DNA from: Mauremys mutica
Lineage: Eukaryota; Chordata; Testudines; Geoemydidae
Assembly (NCBI RefSeq): GCF_020497125.1
Contig: NC_059082.1
Location: 30,278,965 to 30,342,964 of the forward strand
Length of the DNA: 64,000 nucleotides
Direction: 5' to 3'
Shown piece after piece: positions 11,097 to 24,088 of the stretch. The notes under the pieces were generated by a model. That model saw only the letters and a list, made by a program, of their open reading frames with translations. It did not search any database and was not told the origin of the DNA. The position numbers and the translations under genes were made by a program. Within the stretch, counting starts at the first letter, position 1, and each line of letters opens with the position of its first letter.

Positions 11097-13959
11097 AGAA
11101 AAATGATTGTGGACTGAGTTGGAATGGCAACTGGGTGTTACGTAGTAAAATGCAACTGGTTGTCATTTGGCTGTTGTCCCATAGTCACAAAAGGGAACCA
11201 CAAAGCCCACTTGGGGGTGGGGGGGAGTGAGAGCCTGCCTTCTTTACTGTACAGTTAACCTGTCACTCTATGTTTTCATGGAGGAATTTACTTTGTCTAG
11301 TGCTTAAAACTAAGGACTAAGAGGCAGGGTTCCTGCTCTTGACTGGCCTTGGCCCTGATCCAAAGTCCGTTGAAGTCAACGAAATTGAGCTTAATGAGGT
11401 TAGAATCGGGCTCTTTGACCCCAGCCTCCACCTGGCTTCTCTTTTGTTCTTGCAGTTATTTGTGGGCACAATTCACGTTACTGAGCCATCTTTGTACTTT
11501 GTGTACCCACAAACCCAAAAGGTCAAGTGACATGGAAAAGGGAGGTTAGCTTTTTATTTTTAAATTGTCCTGTAATTCTCTCTATGCCTATACAATAAGA
11601 ATATATTATTACCCTTTTTTTGACCCAACTGGCTAATCAAAGTTTTGGGCCCTGAGGATGTTTCAGTTGGAAGCAGAAATTGATGATGGCATCTGTTATT
11701 TTCTTTGATGCAATCTTGTTTATTTACAAGGAACACAGGCAAAGAAAAATGAACAGAGTGCTAGCTTATTTGCTTACAGTCCCAAGCCTCTTAGGTAGCA
11801 CCAGACCCAGAACCTTCCTCAAGGCTTCACCACGGTCACACTGTGCTTGGCTCTCTTCCTTCCTTTGAGTCTCATTTTTGTCTGCTCTGCCTCCCCTTTT
11901 CCCCCAAAGACCCCCTACCCAGACAGTACAATATTCAGCAAAACCCCACTGCCCTCTCAATGCAAAATTCCTGGATGGGTTCACAACCCCTTTTGTCTTA
12001 GGTGGTGGGTTTGTGATTAACTTGTCCTGATAGTCATGTTAAGTGAAGGGCATATTCACACCTGATGGTAAAGAGGCTTGGTGATCCATGCACTCACCAG
12101 TACCTCAGCATACAAATATATGTGCCTTCAGAACTTGGGTGCTGAATGTATTAATAAAATGTTACAGAGAAGAAACCTAATTACAGCTCTGGAAAATATT
12201 TCTGTTTAATGGACAATTGTATTTTTCTGTACATTGTAAAAAGCTACAAACTGCAGATCGTGGTTTTGTATCTGTTTCTGGTTTGGAGTTTGATCTCATA
12301 CAGCTCCTATTATTCATGAGCCTTTTGGGAATATGTTCATCTTTTGCTTCTTTTTAGCAAGCACTGGCAGACTCCCCTTTTGGTGAAGTCTCTCTCCTTT
12401 TTTGCTTTGAACCTGTGGCTGAGATTCATATCGGGGAATGGTGCAAAATGTAAGATATGCAAAGAACAACTTCCAAGACACCACGACTTCAGTGAGTTTG
12501 GTCATGAAGATCCTTGTTCTAGGTTTGGCTGCAGTAACCTACAGAATGCAAATAGCTTGAGTCCAACCACAGGATGAAGAACTCTACTGATTGGTTAAGT
12601 CTGCTCTAGCATCTGGCTGACAACTTAATGGACAAATAAGGAGCAAGGGGAAAAAATAATGAGAAACAGATTTTACTCATGTTTTGTGTTTCATCCTTAT
12701 GTGACAATGCAAAGTATTTAAAAGTTTTGAAAGTAAAAAAAAAAAAATTCTGATTCTGCCTTTGGTGGTTATCAGGAAAGCCAGAAGCTGAATATTAATT
12801 GCTTAGCTGGCAAACATATGGAAGCTATGGGAATGATCATGTGATCATCCAGTATAGGAACTCAGTACAGCCTTTCCACTGCAGATGCCATCAGGAACCC
12901 CAAACTGAGAAAGTAAGAGCCAGTCAATCATCAGAAAAGGCTGAGGGAAAAGAGACAGCAGATAGAAATGAAACTGCCAGGTATCAGGGTGCAGACCTTT
13001 GACTTATCTGCATAACTCAGACAATGATAAATAGTGTGTATTCAGTCATTCTGATTAACTGATTTTATTACTTGTGGATATGGATGTATTATTAAAGGGC
13101 CACTGTTTAGTAACTGTATTTAAAATAAAACTAATTTCACCACACAATTACATTTATTTTTAATTGTTTGTGCCATTTGTTTACTCCCCCAATCAAGCTG
13201 GAACAGAGATAACATTATAGTGTAATGTTTGGGTTGCAAACTACACATTAAATTATAAAAAATCATTTTTAATTTATGATCATATTTCTAATTTTAGTTT
13301 TACTTTTAAGAAAACCTAAATTGGGTGCCTAAAAGTATTCAGATCCACAGGCAATTAGCTGCCAAGCTAATCACTAATATCTGGCAACTGTTTACTTACC
13401 TTATGTAAAGTAGATTAATTTCTGTATATTGCCATTGTTCTGTATCAGAGCTTGCATTTAAGTCAATAGCAGCAAAAGCTCTTAAAAAATCATGATTGTC
13501 TTGTATTTTGTTAACTTGTTAGGAAAAACCCAGATTAAGACACATGCACATAGCAGCCAGCATTAGTACCATGACCAAATTATGTTCTCATTAAGCTTAA
13601 TGGGGTTGCATGGGAGTATCTGGGCATAAAACATGGTCCCAGGTTTTGTGAGTATTAAAATAAAGGGCTTAGATTTCAGGGCCTGATCCTTGCCTGATCC
13701 AAACAAAACATCCAATTGACATCAACAGAGAACTTTGATCATCATGCTCTGGTGGTGGAGTTTGAAAAGGAAAAAATCCTGTATTTTTAAAATCTCATGG
13801 AGCAGCTTACAAGGGGCACCGTAGAGTAAATTCCCCACATTTCATTCTGTACTTGCTCATTTAAGTTTTTATTTGACATTTTAAAGACACTGTTAAGTCA
13901 TTATCTCTTGCAGTATTTCTACCCTGCATCCTTTCTGGAATCAACAACTTTCTGTTCTA
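11097..13959. other. Intergenic, no recognised feature
   Basis: AT-rich intergenic DNA between TRPM1 and MTMR10, with a G-run at 11211-11226. No exon or repeat family was recognised. Confidence 0.4.
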
Positions 13960-14142
13960 AGAGACAGAGGGGTAGCCATGTTAGTCTGGATCTGTAAAAA
14001 GCAACAGAGTCCTGTGGCACCTTTCAGACTAACAGATGTATTGGAGTATAAGCTTTCGTGGGTTAAGTGGGTATTCCCCCACAAAAGCTTATGCTCCAAT
14101 ACATCTGTTAGTCTTAAAGGTGCCACAGGACTCTGTTGCTTT
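13960..14142. repeat. Near-perfect palindrome of retroelement tail
   Basis: A short head is followed by two inverted arms of about 60 bp (13998-14057 and about 14083-14142) that begin and end AAAGCAACAGAG / CTCTGTTGCTTT. Each arm holds CCACRAAAGCTTATRCTCC, the same block that follows stem II in the hammerhead-like tail at 4905. Both strands encode nearly the same peptide because of the symmetry, so the open frames here are not genes. The head-to-head tail arrangement resembles the inverted pseudo-LTR ends described for Penelope-like elements. Confidence 0.75.
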
Positions 14143-17100
14143 ATTCTAATAGAGTACATTTCTCTGCAAAAGCTCTTGCTGTTGTGATACTCTTTTCATG
14201 GCAGTTCCAGAGAGCACCTCTACAAATCTTTTTCTGCTTTTCTACTGGAGACAGATCCTGTTTTATAAGCTAAAATCCCTGGTGGGTTTGTTACGTGAGA
14301 AATGGTGCAGCTTGTCTCTTCTGTATTCTGCACTGAAAGCACTCTATTAACATTCAAAAAGGTCAGTGAAGGTAAATTCAAAGATGAGAGATTTTTCAGA
14401 GGGTTGTTCTCATGAATGAGGTTGACCCAAAGGGACAAAATACTTCAACAACTTGTTGCCACCATCTTTTCTTCATCCTTTAAGATGGTCACAATTTTGC
14501 TTTTAAAAAAAAACAAAAACAAAAAAGAGAGGGAGAGAGATTCCCAACACAAACTCTTGGCTTGATTCCCAGTTCGATTAGGTTACCGGTTACGATGAAG
14601 TCACGTAACATGAACACAATTTGACAGACTACTTAATTACAAATGTTTCTGTCTTTTACAGGTGATAGATTATGATTTTGTAATCTAACATGACAGTTTT
14701 GCCCTTATATATGCAAGTCCTGTTTGTGTCCTGTCACTGTGTATCTATATCATGGTGTGTCTGCAATGATTATTGTTTATCTTGTTAATTTGAAGCTGTC
14801 TGTTAAGGGGTGATACATTGTCATAGCCTTCTCTTTCTAACAGAAACTGTCAAAGTATTTTTCCTTAATCAAATAAATATTCTCCCTATACTCTTATCTA
14901 CACTGAGCAGACACATTGAAATCAATTGGATTATTTGAGAAGTTAAGGTCTGACTCTAAGGAAGTGTACCATGTTCTAGCCCGTGGAAGCTTGCATTTAA
15001 ATTTGGTTTCTTTAAAAATATTTTTTCTCCATTGCATGTAAACTGTACACAATGTTGTGTTATTACACGAGTCCATTATGTGAGCGAGGCTACTAGAATT
15101 TAAAAAAATATATAAAGGTAAAAAATGAAACTTTATCATGCAGCCCTTCTTCCAACAACATTGCCAAAAAAGCACAACAGCAACAAAACACACATACACA
15201 CACACACAAGCCTGAAATTGCATTTATCAACTTTGCCAGTGCCTCCATATCATTAAAAATTACAACTAATTCATATCACATCAGATCTGCAACAGCATTT
15301 TGTTTCAGCATTAGCCCTCTTCAGATGAAATTACAAATGCAATTTCATTTCTTATGTATAATGGTTTTATGATGCGGACAAACATCTATTACAGAATAGA
15401 TTGAAACCAATTTTATACTGCAGTTCTACTCTGAAAAAATGACCTGTTCAGCAGAGGATCATGAGGTTTAAAGGCTATTGAAAATTTTTGCACTGGAGAA
15501 GTTCTCCATTGGAAAATGCTGATTTGATGGAATCAAAATGTTCATTGTGTCAATTCTGTCAACATTTTTGACAAAACTAGGCCAGTTTCCAGAGAGCCTG
15601 CCTGTCTCTCCATTTGCTCCTGCATCCTCTGCTCCCCAGCAGCTTGGCTGGCAAGCTCCTCAGCCCCCCAAATTTCATGCTGCCTGCTGGCCTTGCCAGC
15701 CCCCCTGCATTTTTCAAAAATAGTCCATTTTGATTGTTCTGAAACAGGAGGGGTTTTTTTTAGAATTCCTTGTGGTGGAAACATTGTTTTGAATTCAAAT
15801 GAAAACCAAAATGTCCACATTTAGTGAAAAGAAATTCCCATTTTCAAACCAGCTCCAGCTATTGAGTTTCACTGATTCATTATCAGATTTGATCCCCTTA
15901 GATCTTAAGTGCCAGTCAAGCTAGATTCCTGAGTGCCTGTGCACCATCTCAAGATATGGCCCGACTGAACAAGCATTGCCAACTCTCTTGATTTAATTAT
16001 GAATCTGATGATATTTGGTGTTTTTCCTAAAGCTCCTGGAGTCACGAAACCTGAAATTCTCAGTCACATTGTTTAAAAAAAAGTTTCTAGCCCTCATGGT
16101 TGTGGAGAAAAAAAGCTTGAAAACATGAACAAGAAGGCAAATAAAAAGAAGCCAACATTTATTTATATATTCACTAGGATTGCAGGATCAAGGCCTTATA
16201 AAGGTATCACTCCATAGAATCCCATCTAAGTTAAAATTACTGGAAACCATTAACTGAAATTTTGCTTTGGAAAACATTTACTTCATGTATTCTGTAAAAA
16301 AAGAACAGACAGGCTGCAGTGTTTTCAGTATCCTTACAGTGACAAATTTGTTACATTATATTTATTATTTCATATCTTTTTGGTATTGTTCCTAGAGCTA
16401 ATATAACTGGTTATTTGTACACAAAGAAAATAAGTTAAGTCATTTAAGAGAGTTCCATGTTAGTCTAATTCAATGGTTAATTTGAGATAAATTAATAATT
16501 TAAAATTAGAAAGTGACTCTGGGCAAATAAAACATGGTTTAACACAATTTATAAAGATGTTACAACAAAATGCATGCAACATACTGTACTGCATACTGAA
16601 ATGGATACTGCTCATTTAGGAAAATGCTGAAAACCTTTATCTCTTTTGAGTTTGCTGATGAATCAGTTTCCAGCAAGAGTGTACAGGCAAATAATAAAAG
16701 GCATCTGCAAATTAGAACAAATATTTTAACTACACATATAAAAACACCATGAAATTGCATCAAACTGTCATACAGCAGTGTAGAAGTGCAACAATATCAA
16801 ATGTCATTCCATTTTACAACAGCAAATCTCAAATTCTAAGAAACTGAATAAAAAAGCCCTCATGAAAAAAAAAATCCTGTCTTCAGATACCGATAACATT
16901 GACAAGCCTTTGAATAACATCATCAGGGAAAAGTGCCGTAGTTCGTGAAGAATGAACTTCTATAACTGTCCATTTCATTTAAGTTTAGCAGCACTGTATA
17001 GTATTGGAACATGTTTTAGATGGAGATATTTGATACTAATGACAAAAACATGAGGCAGCCAACACCTTACTAGAATCTTGACACATACACGTACACACAC

Positions 17101-18260
17101 ACACACCCATACCCACACACCACCTCTCCTTTCTTTTTCAAATATTGTAGTAGAGTTTTCATTGTAAATACTAGGTCCCATGCTACAGTGGATCTGATGA
17201 TGGAAGAAAATACATATTAAACTCTACAATTTCAAAATAGTGCATGTAAAAATCCTGGTTACTAACAGCAGGACTTGAATGTAAACCTTTGAACAGCAGT
17301 CTGAAAGGAAAATAACTTTGTAAGTCAGTTAGCTTGTTTTCTTTCTTATCTGTTAAATGGTGCATTTGCCCTACAATAAGGAGGCTGCCTTAAATATTTT
17401 AGGAAAGTAGTCCTGGAAAGTAACAAATAAGAACTACGTAATCAAAATATAACATCACCAACAAAATTGCCAGAAACAAGTACATTTTAGTACTGCACTT
17501 TGCAATACCTTTGAATGACGACTCTAAATTTGAAAGATGTGAGTTGGGAAAATACTGACTATAAATTGTGAAATTTAGGCCCCCTTCATGGAATATAAAA
17601 GGGAGGAGCAGAGCCTATTTTGTGGAGTTTGTTTTCCCTATGTAAATTGTTTTGTAAATTCAAATTTTGTAAATCCCCCCTCATTTAGGGGAATTTAAAT
17701 TTTTATAGATTTTGAGGGAAAACCACCTGATCTCCTATACAAGAAATGTTCAAAAGAGACAGGTGGGATTCACACTAATAAAACCGAAGTGGCTGTTCAG
17801 GTTGTATTTTCACAAGAGGAGGAAAATATAGAAAATATGACCAACAAAAAATTTATCATGGTTTTGAAGCACCTAAAAACAAGCTTCAGGTGTTTTAGTG
17901 CCTGCCACTTGTGCTCCCCAGTTGTCATCAAAATGAAATTCCTGAAGGAAGAAAGGTTTGTTGCATTAGATTTGTTTGGAATAAAGGTGTGTATGTACTT
18001 TATCAGTACTTGTCACTCATTTTACAGTTGTACTTATTTATTTAAATAAAGCAAATTCCATTTATTACGAGGCTCCACTGTAACCTCTGGTGATGCAAGC
18101 CACTGATGCAGGTCTTGGACTCTCATTTTCCCACTTCAATCCCCACTAAGTGTTTTGAAACAATGAACACTGCCAGTTAAAAATATATGTAGTTCCCAAA
18201 ACAGAGCCTCCAGAAAGCAGTATTTCCAGTATGATGCCCAGCTTAAGGCAATTAGTTTTG
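14143..18260. other. Intergenic sequence, probably with TRPM1 3' UTR at its right end
   Basis: AT-rich, with (CA)n runs near 15188-15209 and 17090-17107. No exon or known repeat was recognised. TRPM1's 3' untranslated region should extend leftward from 19061 and may end in this stretch. Confidence 0.4.
18037..18066 (-). terminator. Candidate TRPM1 polyadenylation signals
   Basis: Two minus-strand AATAAA hexamers (18037-18042 and 18061-18066) lie about 1.0 kb beyond the TRPM1 stop codon. Another lies nearer, at 18486-18491. AATAAA is frequent by chance in AT-rich DNA, so which one is used is not known. Confidence 0.25.
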
Positions 18261-18306
18261 ACAGAGAGAGAGAGAGAGAAAAAGAGAGAGTGTGTGTGTG
18301 TGTGTA
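18261..18306. repeat. Compound (AG)n(TG)n microsatellite
   Basis: An AG-rich run interrupted by GAAAAAG is followed by TGTGTGTGTG. It is a simple repeat. Confidence 0.95.
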
Positions 18307-19060
18307 TATGCATGCATGCATGCTAAGGAGGATACTACTCAAAGTAACAGAAAACAAGATGCCATCACCCATGTTCAAAGACAAGTGAAATATTTTGGTA
18401 CTAGACCAAAATGATGGCTTCCAAGTCCTGCTGTTCTTGGAGAAACCTGCATTTTTTGTTTTGTTTTAACTCAGTTTATGTCTATTTTATTGACTGAAAG
18501 TCATTTCTGATGTGCATTCCTTGGTAATTTAACTAAAAGGTATCCGTGAAATCAAGGAGATTGCAAAACTTTCCTTTGCATTCAGTACTTTAAAGAAGAA
18601 AAAGACTACATCCATAAGGAAATCAGGTGCACATGTGAAGATAAAGCGAGTCCAAAAAGTTTGAATTTAGCAGCTTTCCAATGAAAAAAAAGGGAGAGAA
18701 TTTTCTCAATTTTTTATGAAAATATTTTCCAGTTTTCAACCAGCTCTAATAAAGACTCATTCAATAAATGAATGTGGAAGACCAACAGACCCCAGAAAAG
18801 TCTGGACCACTTGGCATTTTCTTATCATACCTAGCCTTACATCCACCCCTAAAGCGCATGTCTTCCTTTCACCCAAATCACAAAGCGTTTGTTTGAGAAC
18901 AGGGCATTAACATTTCTACAGAATTAAAAATACAGAAAATCAGTAAATGCAAGATTTTTTAGGAATTACATTTTCAAACATTTCTGTTCAGTGTGGTATA
19001 TTTGTTAAACTAATCCAAACAAATTCTTGACCATCACTGCCACAACGACTGTGAACCATC

Positions 19061-20351
19061 TTAGCACTCAGTTTCTGCGGAAGTGTTCTCTTGCTTAGCT
19101 TTTTTTTCTTCTGTTGCACTGCCACAGGCCACCACTAGATTAGTTACACTGCTGGCGTGTCCTGGTCTATTTAATTTGTCCTTAATGGACTTGGCTTTCC
19201 GAGAATGGCTGTGTAAACTCTTTGATCGTACAGATGGGAATCTATCAGTCCTGTCTGGCTTTACTGACAGTAAGTTTTCTGTCTCAGTCCTGTCGGTGAC
19301 GGGTGTAGAAGTATGAGAGGCACTGACACCTGCTTCGCCAACATCGCTGTCATCTTCTGTATCTGTCAGTAACTGTTTCTGCTCTGCTTGCCTTTCTGCT
19401 TCAGACTCACCAGGATATTCTGGACTAGGTTCATTAGAAAGTTTCTGTTCAACTTGGTATTTCCACTCACTAGTCCACTGTTCAACTGTGGAAGGGCACA
19501 CTTGATCCATTATGGTGTTATATTCTGTGGTCCAGTTGTTGACCCCTCCAACCAGTTTCCCTCCATGTGCAAATATAAAGCTCCTTGACTTTAGCATGGT
19601 TGTTTGACAAGCATTGAAAGCTTCAGCAGGGTAATAGCGCATTGCCTTAGACTTGTCCAAGGGATAAGAAATAGTAGCTTCTAACTTGGTCCTTTCTACT
19701 GTTAAATGAGTGTTCTGAAAATCTGGTCTTGTGACTGACTGTCCATTCATAACAATATCTGTTTGCTTTATGCTTTGGGGAATTGTTTCATCACTCTTGG
19801 ACATCCCTTGCTTGTCATCAGATGAAACACAAACATCTGAATCAGATCGGGGTCTAGTGACATTAGGTGCAATTTCTAATGTAGATTTATTGTAATCTGT
19901 AGTGGCAACTGTATTAGCACTGGAGATATAGCGAAGACTACCCTGACGTTCTGGAACCAGCTGTATCTTTGAGTCTGCACAATCTTTCTCTTCTTTTGTA
20001 CCAAAATAATAGGCTTTTTTGCGCAATGCCATGGCTGGTGACATCGGGGTGGTGCTATCATCGAATGTTAACTCATCACCACTGACATGGTATCTGTACA
20101 TGCTGTAGCCATCAGAGCTGTTGACACTGCTTTGCCTCAGGAGGTAAGCGGCATCACATTCAGAAGAAGCTCGTGAGCGTGTATGTGTCAGCTCGGATTT
20201 GTCAATACCCACCAGCTTTTCGAGGGCATTCACCATCCGACCAGATAGCTCCTCTAGTTGAGAAAGTCGAAGGTCAACTGTCTGAAGAGAAGCTTTCATA
20301 AAATGTTCTCTTTCATTCACTTCTTCTAACCTCATAGACATGTTTTCCACT
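19061..20351 (-). CDS. TRPM1: TRPM1 last exon: coiled coil and C-terminal tail
   Basis: The exon opens after a CCATAG acceptor with the last base of an arginine codon and runs 429 codons to a TGA stop (1,291 bp). The first about 50 residues (VENMSMRLEEVNERE ... QLEELSGRMVNALEKL) have heptad spacing and form the tetramerising coiled coil of TRPM channels. A serine- and acid-rich, probably disordered tail follows, with TRPM1-type strings SRASSECDAAYLLRQSS, KLVGGVN, ENLLSVKPD and GHASSVTNLV, ending in ETEC. Long unspliced last exons are usual in TRPM1 and TRPM3. The tail is far more diverged from mammals than the channel core. An upstream in-frame ATG in the intron is not a real start. Confidence 0.96.
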
Positions 20352-21583
20352 CTATGGAGTATAAGAATAAGATTAATTAAATATACCATAGAATGTTTTC
20401 AAGTAACACATTAATTTCTGCTGAGTGATGTTAGAGTTTAATTTTGCACCATACACGTTCCTTACTAATAACTATGTCAAAGGTCAGACGTGCTGAATGT
20501 GCAATTTTCACATACGGGGTGAAATTTGCTCCTGAGCAGAAAGCCAAAACAAGATTTCTGCAGCCCCTAAGTCCCACTTAAGCTTTCAAAACAGAACTTA
20601 AGTCATGCATAAGTCTTGTGTTGGCCTCTGAATAGCGAAGAATTTTACAATATAAGGAACAGTTCACTCTTCTAATGCACAAACTTCTCCTCATTTTGTA
20701 CAAAAGTTTGTGTAATGCACTCTACTATATTGTGATTTTCCAACAGTGGAAGTATTGAATATATATATGTAAACTGTTGAAAACCTCGCTTATAGCTACA
20801 CTACAATGTCACAATATTTGGTATCTTACTGTCTAGTCATTTCTGTTTTACCCCATACCCCTTTTTGTTTAAGAAAAGATGTGTCATATTTGATTTTGAG
20901 TATTAATCATTATCTTGTTAAACCTATTCTGCCATTTAATTATTGTGGAAAGACTTTCAGAACTTCTTGAGGAGAAAGCTGAAAACTTCTCAGTTTACAG
21001 CTGGAGGTCGATACCTTTTATTTAAAAAAGGGAAATTATATGAAATTACACAGCACTTAATATTGCAAATGTGGAACATGAATAGCTTTCTTTTAAAATT
21101 ACATTGTACCAAATTATTTGTTCCCCAAAACTTGAAAAAAAAATCAATGATGCAAGATGCTGAAGTTCTTGATAAAACTAATCAATCATTTACTTTTTGA
21201 CATCTTAATTTGTACCAAAGCCAGTAGGGTTTTCTGGGGTGCAAAGAATGCAGAATCCTGCCATAAATGAATGCCAAAATCCCAAAGAGAGTTTTGGATA
21301 GTCTCTTACTTTGAGCAAGGAGTTTTAACATCAGATTCCCTTGCTGTGAAACCCTGTTTCATTTCTTATTGCCTTACCTCAGATCCATCCCACTCCAATA
21401 ATTTACTGTTCATGGGTATTGGGATGGTCACAGGATATTCATGAAAATATATGAGAACCCTTGAAGTTTCACAAATTCTAACACCAATTGTTATTCATCC
21501 AAACATTCATAATGGAAACATATTAGATACTATTGCCGTTCTTTAGTCTTCTGTTTAAAAACTGTCAGACATCCATTCATGAA
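20352..21583. other. TRPM1 last intron, right flank of exon
   Basis: AT-rich intron sequence. Nothing coding or clearly repetitive was recognised before the hAT element at 21592. Confidence 0.4.
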
Positions 21584-21591
21584 GCAGAAAC

Positions 21592-21762
21592 CAGCGCACG
21601 CTTGGGGCAGCAAGCCGCGGGGGGTGCTCTGCCGGCGCTGTGAGGGTGGCAGGCAGGCTGCCTTTGGCAGCATGCCTGCGGAGGGTCCGCTGGTCTCGCG
21701 GCGGACCCGAAGACAGCCTGCCTGCCGTGCTTGGGGCGGCAGAATGCCTAGAGCCACCCCTG
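21592..21762. mobile_element. hAT-type MITE with 8-bp duplication
   Basis: GC-rich 171-bp insert flanked by GCAGAAAC on both sides (21584-21591 and 21763-21770), a perfect 8-bp target duplication typical of hAT transposons. The right end CTAGAGCCACCCCTG matches the CAGGGGCGGCTCTAG terminus of the family seen at 32098 and 47637. The left end starts CAGCGCACGCTTGGGG and seems to have lost the outer inverted repeat, joining CAG directly to the subterminal CTTGGGGC motif. Confidence 0.85.
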
Positions 21763-22864
21763 GCAGAAACAGTACCCACTGTGACCCAGTTGACCAATCA
21801 CACACCACAATTAATAGTGAAAGTGAATAGTATCCAAAACTATCCTTGGGTTGAAGTATATTTGCATGTTATTCAGTGAATGCTTATGAATAAATTTGCA
21901 GAAATCAGATCTAGTTTCCAAAACAATCTGAACAAAGAACTTTCTAAAATAATTTTTATCAGCTCCATTTGTACACTAAAGCAGTTCATTAATCTGATTC
22001 ATGTTATTGAAAGATTTTGCACTTTCTATTGAGCTATGCTCATTACTCTATACAAAATGGAAATTTAATCTCTCTCTCCCGTTAGTTATTAAGTGTCCAG
22101 GCAAGTACAAGTCATGTCAGCCTTGAGGTAAGCATGTTTTTATATTTCTTTCCACACATGCCAACCTCTTCATGTATAATAGTCATTCTTCTCTGTAAGG
22201 AACTCTATTAATTATATGGGAAGTATTTTCTAATGACAGATTCAAATGTTTACGTGATATAAGATCAAGATAATGGTGAAAAACACATTCAGTTGCTAGA
22301 TGAAAGAGAATGTACTCCGGAGTTTATGGAATTGTGCACTACTTTAGCCTTTTATTTCTACTTTCCAATTATGTATGAGATTTGCAAACAGTAGAATCAT
22401 TTGAAAAATCTATTTAAAAATTCTTTCCATTTTCTTGTATCATTTATCACATAATGGAAGTTACAGTGCAGGAAGACTGGATATAAAAACTACACACTGG
22501 GATGTGATTACAGATCACATACTAGCAAATCAACCGTGGAAGTAAATTAACATTCTTTTGCTCTCACATACAAAAACTGGTGGAGCATCTGGAGCAAGAA
22601 GCCATGAGAAATATGCAGATCTACTTTGTGACCATGTACTATAATGAATCAGAGAAGCATGTTGGTTCTACTCTATTCGCTGTCACAATAGCCCTGATTT
22701 TGACAAATTGCCATGGCATAAACAGTGCCGTAGCAATTACACACACACACACTTCATTTACTCTCTGACTCCCAGACTGCACATAGACCCTATTTGATGT
22801 TCACGACACCTCCCAATCAGAAAGATGTTAAAGAATTCAGAGAAAGACATTTAAGTGGTAGTGG

Positions 22865-23577
22865 TGTTGTGGGAGGATTAAACTTGATGTAACTGCAGCC
22901 ATTGTGTGCGTCCAGCCACTATTAGCTGAAAAACCAAATACCACACAGTTAAGAATAATTGTTAGGAGTCTGAGAGGCCAAGCCAAATAGCTGCATGATT
23001 GCGGTTTTGCTAATCAGAATAAGAGGATGGGACAGAGAGTTAATGAACCATAAGAATGGAAGAGGGTTTTTGGATAGCCGACCTTGGTTTTGAGTGCCCC
23101 TGACATAGAAGTTTTATTGTTGTTATGACTAGAAATGCTTTGCTGATAAGGGATAATGAGCAATTTGCTGAAGCTAGGAGAACTGGTGACCCACTAAGAG
23201 TAACGTGCTTTATTTAAGGTAGCTATAAAAGATTAAGTAAAAGAATATACTTTGGAGCAGTTCAAGGAGCTTTTATTCGAGCAGTGACCGACATCTTTTC
23301 CTCAGCAGCTGGATGGAAGAAGGACCCCCGGACGCCTGGCTGTTGATCACTTGAAACCATCTTAGACTTTGGGTATCTATGTTTGGGGTGCTCTAAAACT
23401 ATTGCCATGGCATGTGCTTGAGACTCAGTAAAGAAAGAGCTTTGGGTGAAAGCATCTTGTTTCTACTAATCATTCATCAGACGGAGGAGCTGTGTCCCCA
23501 TTGATTTATTCCTGACACCGCCTGCAGAAAATGGGTTAAGTCACCACCATTTTGGGTTCTGAAAACCCCAGATAACA
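22865..23577 (+). mobile_element. Solo LTR in TRPM1 last intron
   Basis: A 713-bp block starting TGTTGTGGG and ending CCCAGATAACA (TGTT...AACA ends) is flanked by GTGG on both sides (22861-22864 and 23578-23581). A TATA-like GCTATAAAAG lies near 23222 and an AGTAAA signal near 23428, giving the plus orientation, opposite to TRPM1. No internal retroviral coding sequence is present. The 4-bp duplication fits class I endogenous retroviruses or Gypsy elements. Confidence 0.82.
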
Positions 23578-24088
23578 GTGGCACTGATTTGTGAGGATTT
23601 CTTAAAAGAAATATATGGATAGAGTGGTCACCATTAAAGTGTTGACATCTACTGCTCTGAGTTAATTACCATTACTGTGGCATTGCAGGTATTCCCTTTG
23701 CTATCACAGTCACACTGACTATTTGCACATGGTAAATGTTATAACTTGGCTAAATGATGACTGAGAGGATTATTATATTTGGCTATTATTATTCTAAAGG
23801 TGTAAAAACCAGCAGGAATAGAATAATTTAGGATGGTCCTTAGGGTGGGGCTATAACTAGGGATTAGTGAGTATGCAACAGGGTAAAGGAATATGTAGAC
23901 TGAATATCAGATATCATTTTCTCAATAGCAAGATTTCTTATTTTGTGGAATAATCACCCAAGGGAATAATAGAAAGCCCATCATTTGAGTTATTTTAAAA
24001 CTGCCACTGGAGTAGGTAGAGCATGTGAAAACATTCTGCAGGGAAAAACCCTGCCAGAGCAGGGTTGTTGATTAGACGACCTAGTAAT

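Noticed and set aside
13941..14187. Two opposite-strand frames encoding nearly the same peptide
   Set aside because: The identity follows from the palindrome and is not evidence of a protein.
19061..20389. Terminal TRPM1 frame starting at the ATG near 20389
   Set aside because: The bases before 20351 are intron; the CCATAG acceptor and the TSER-VENM junction fix the exon start.
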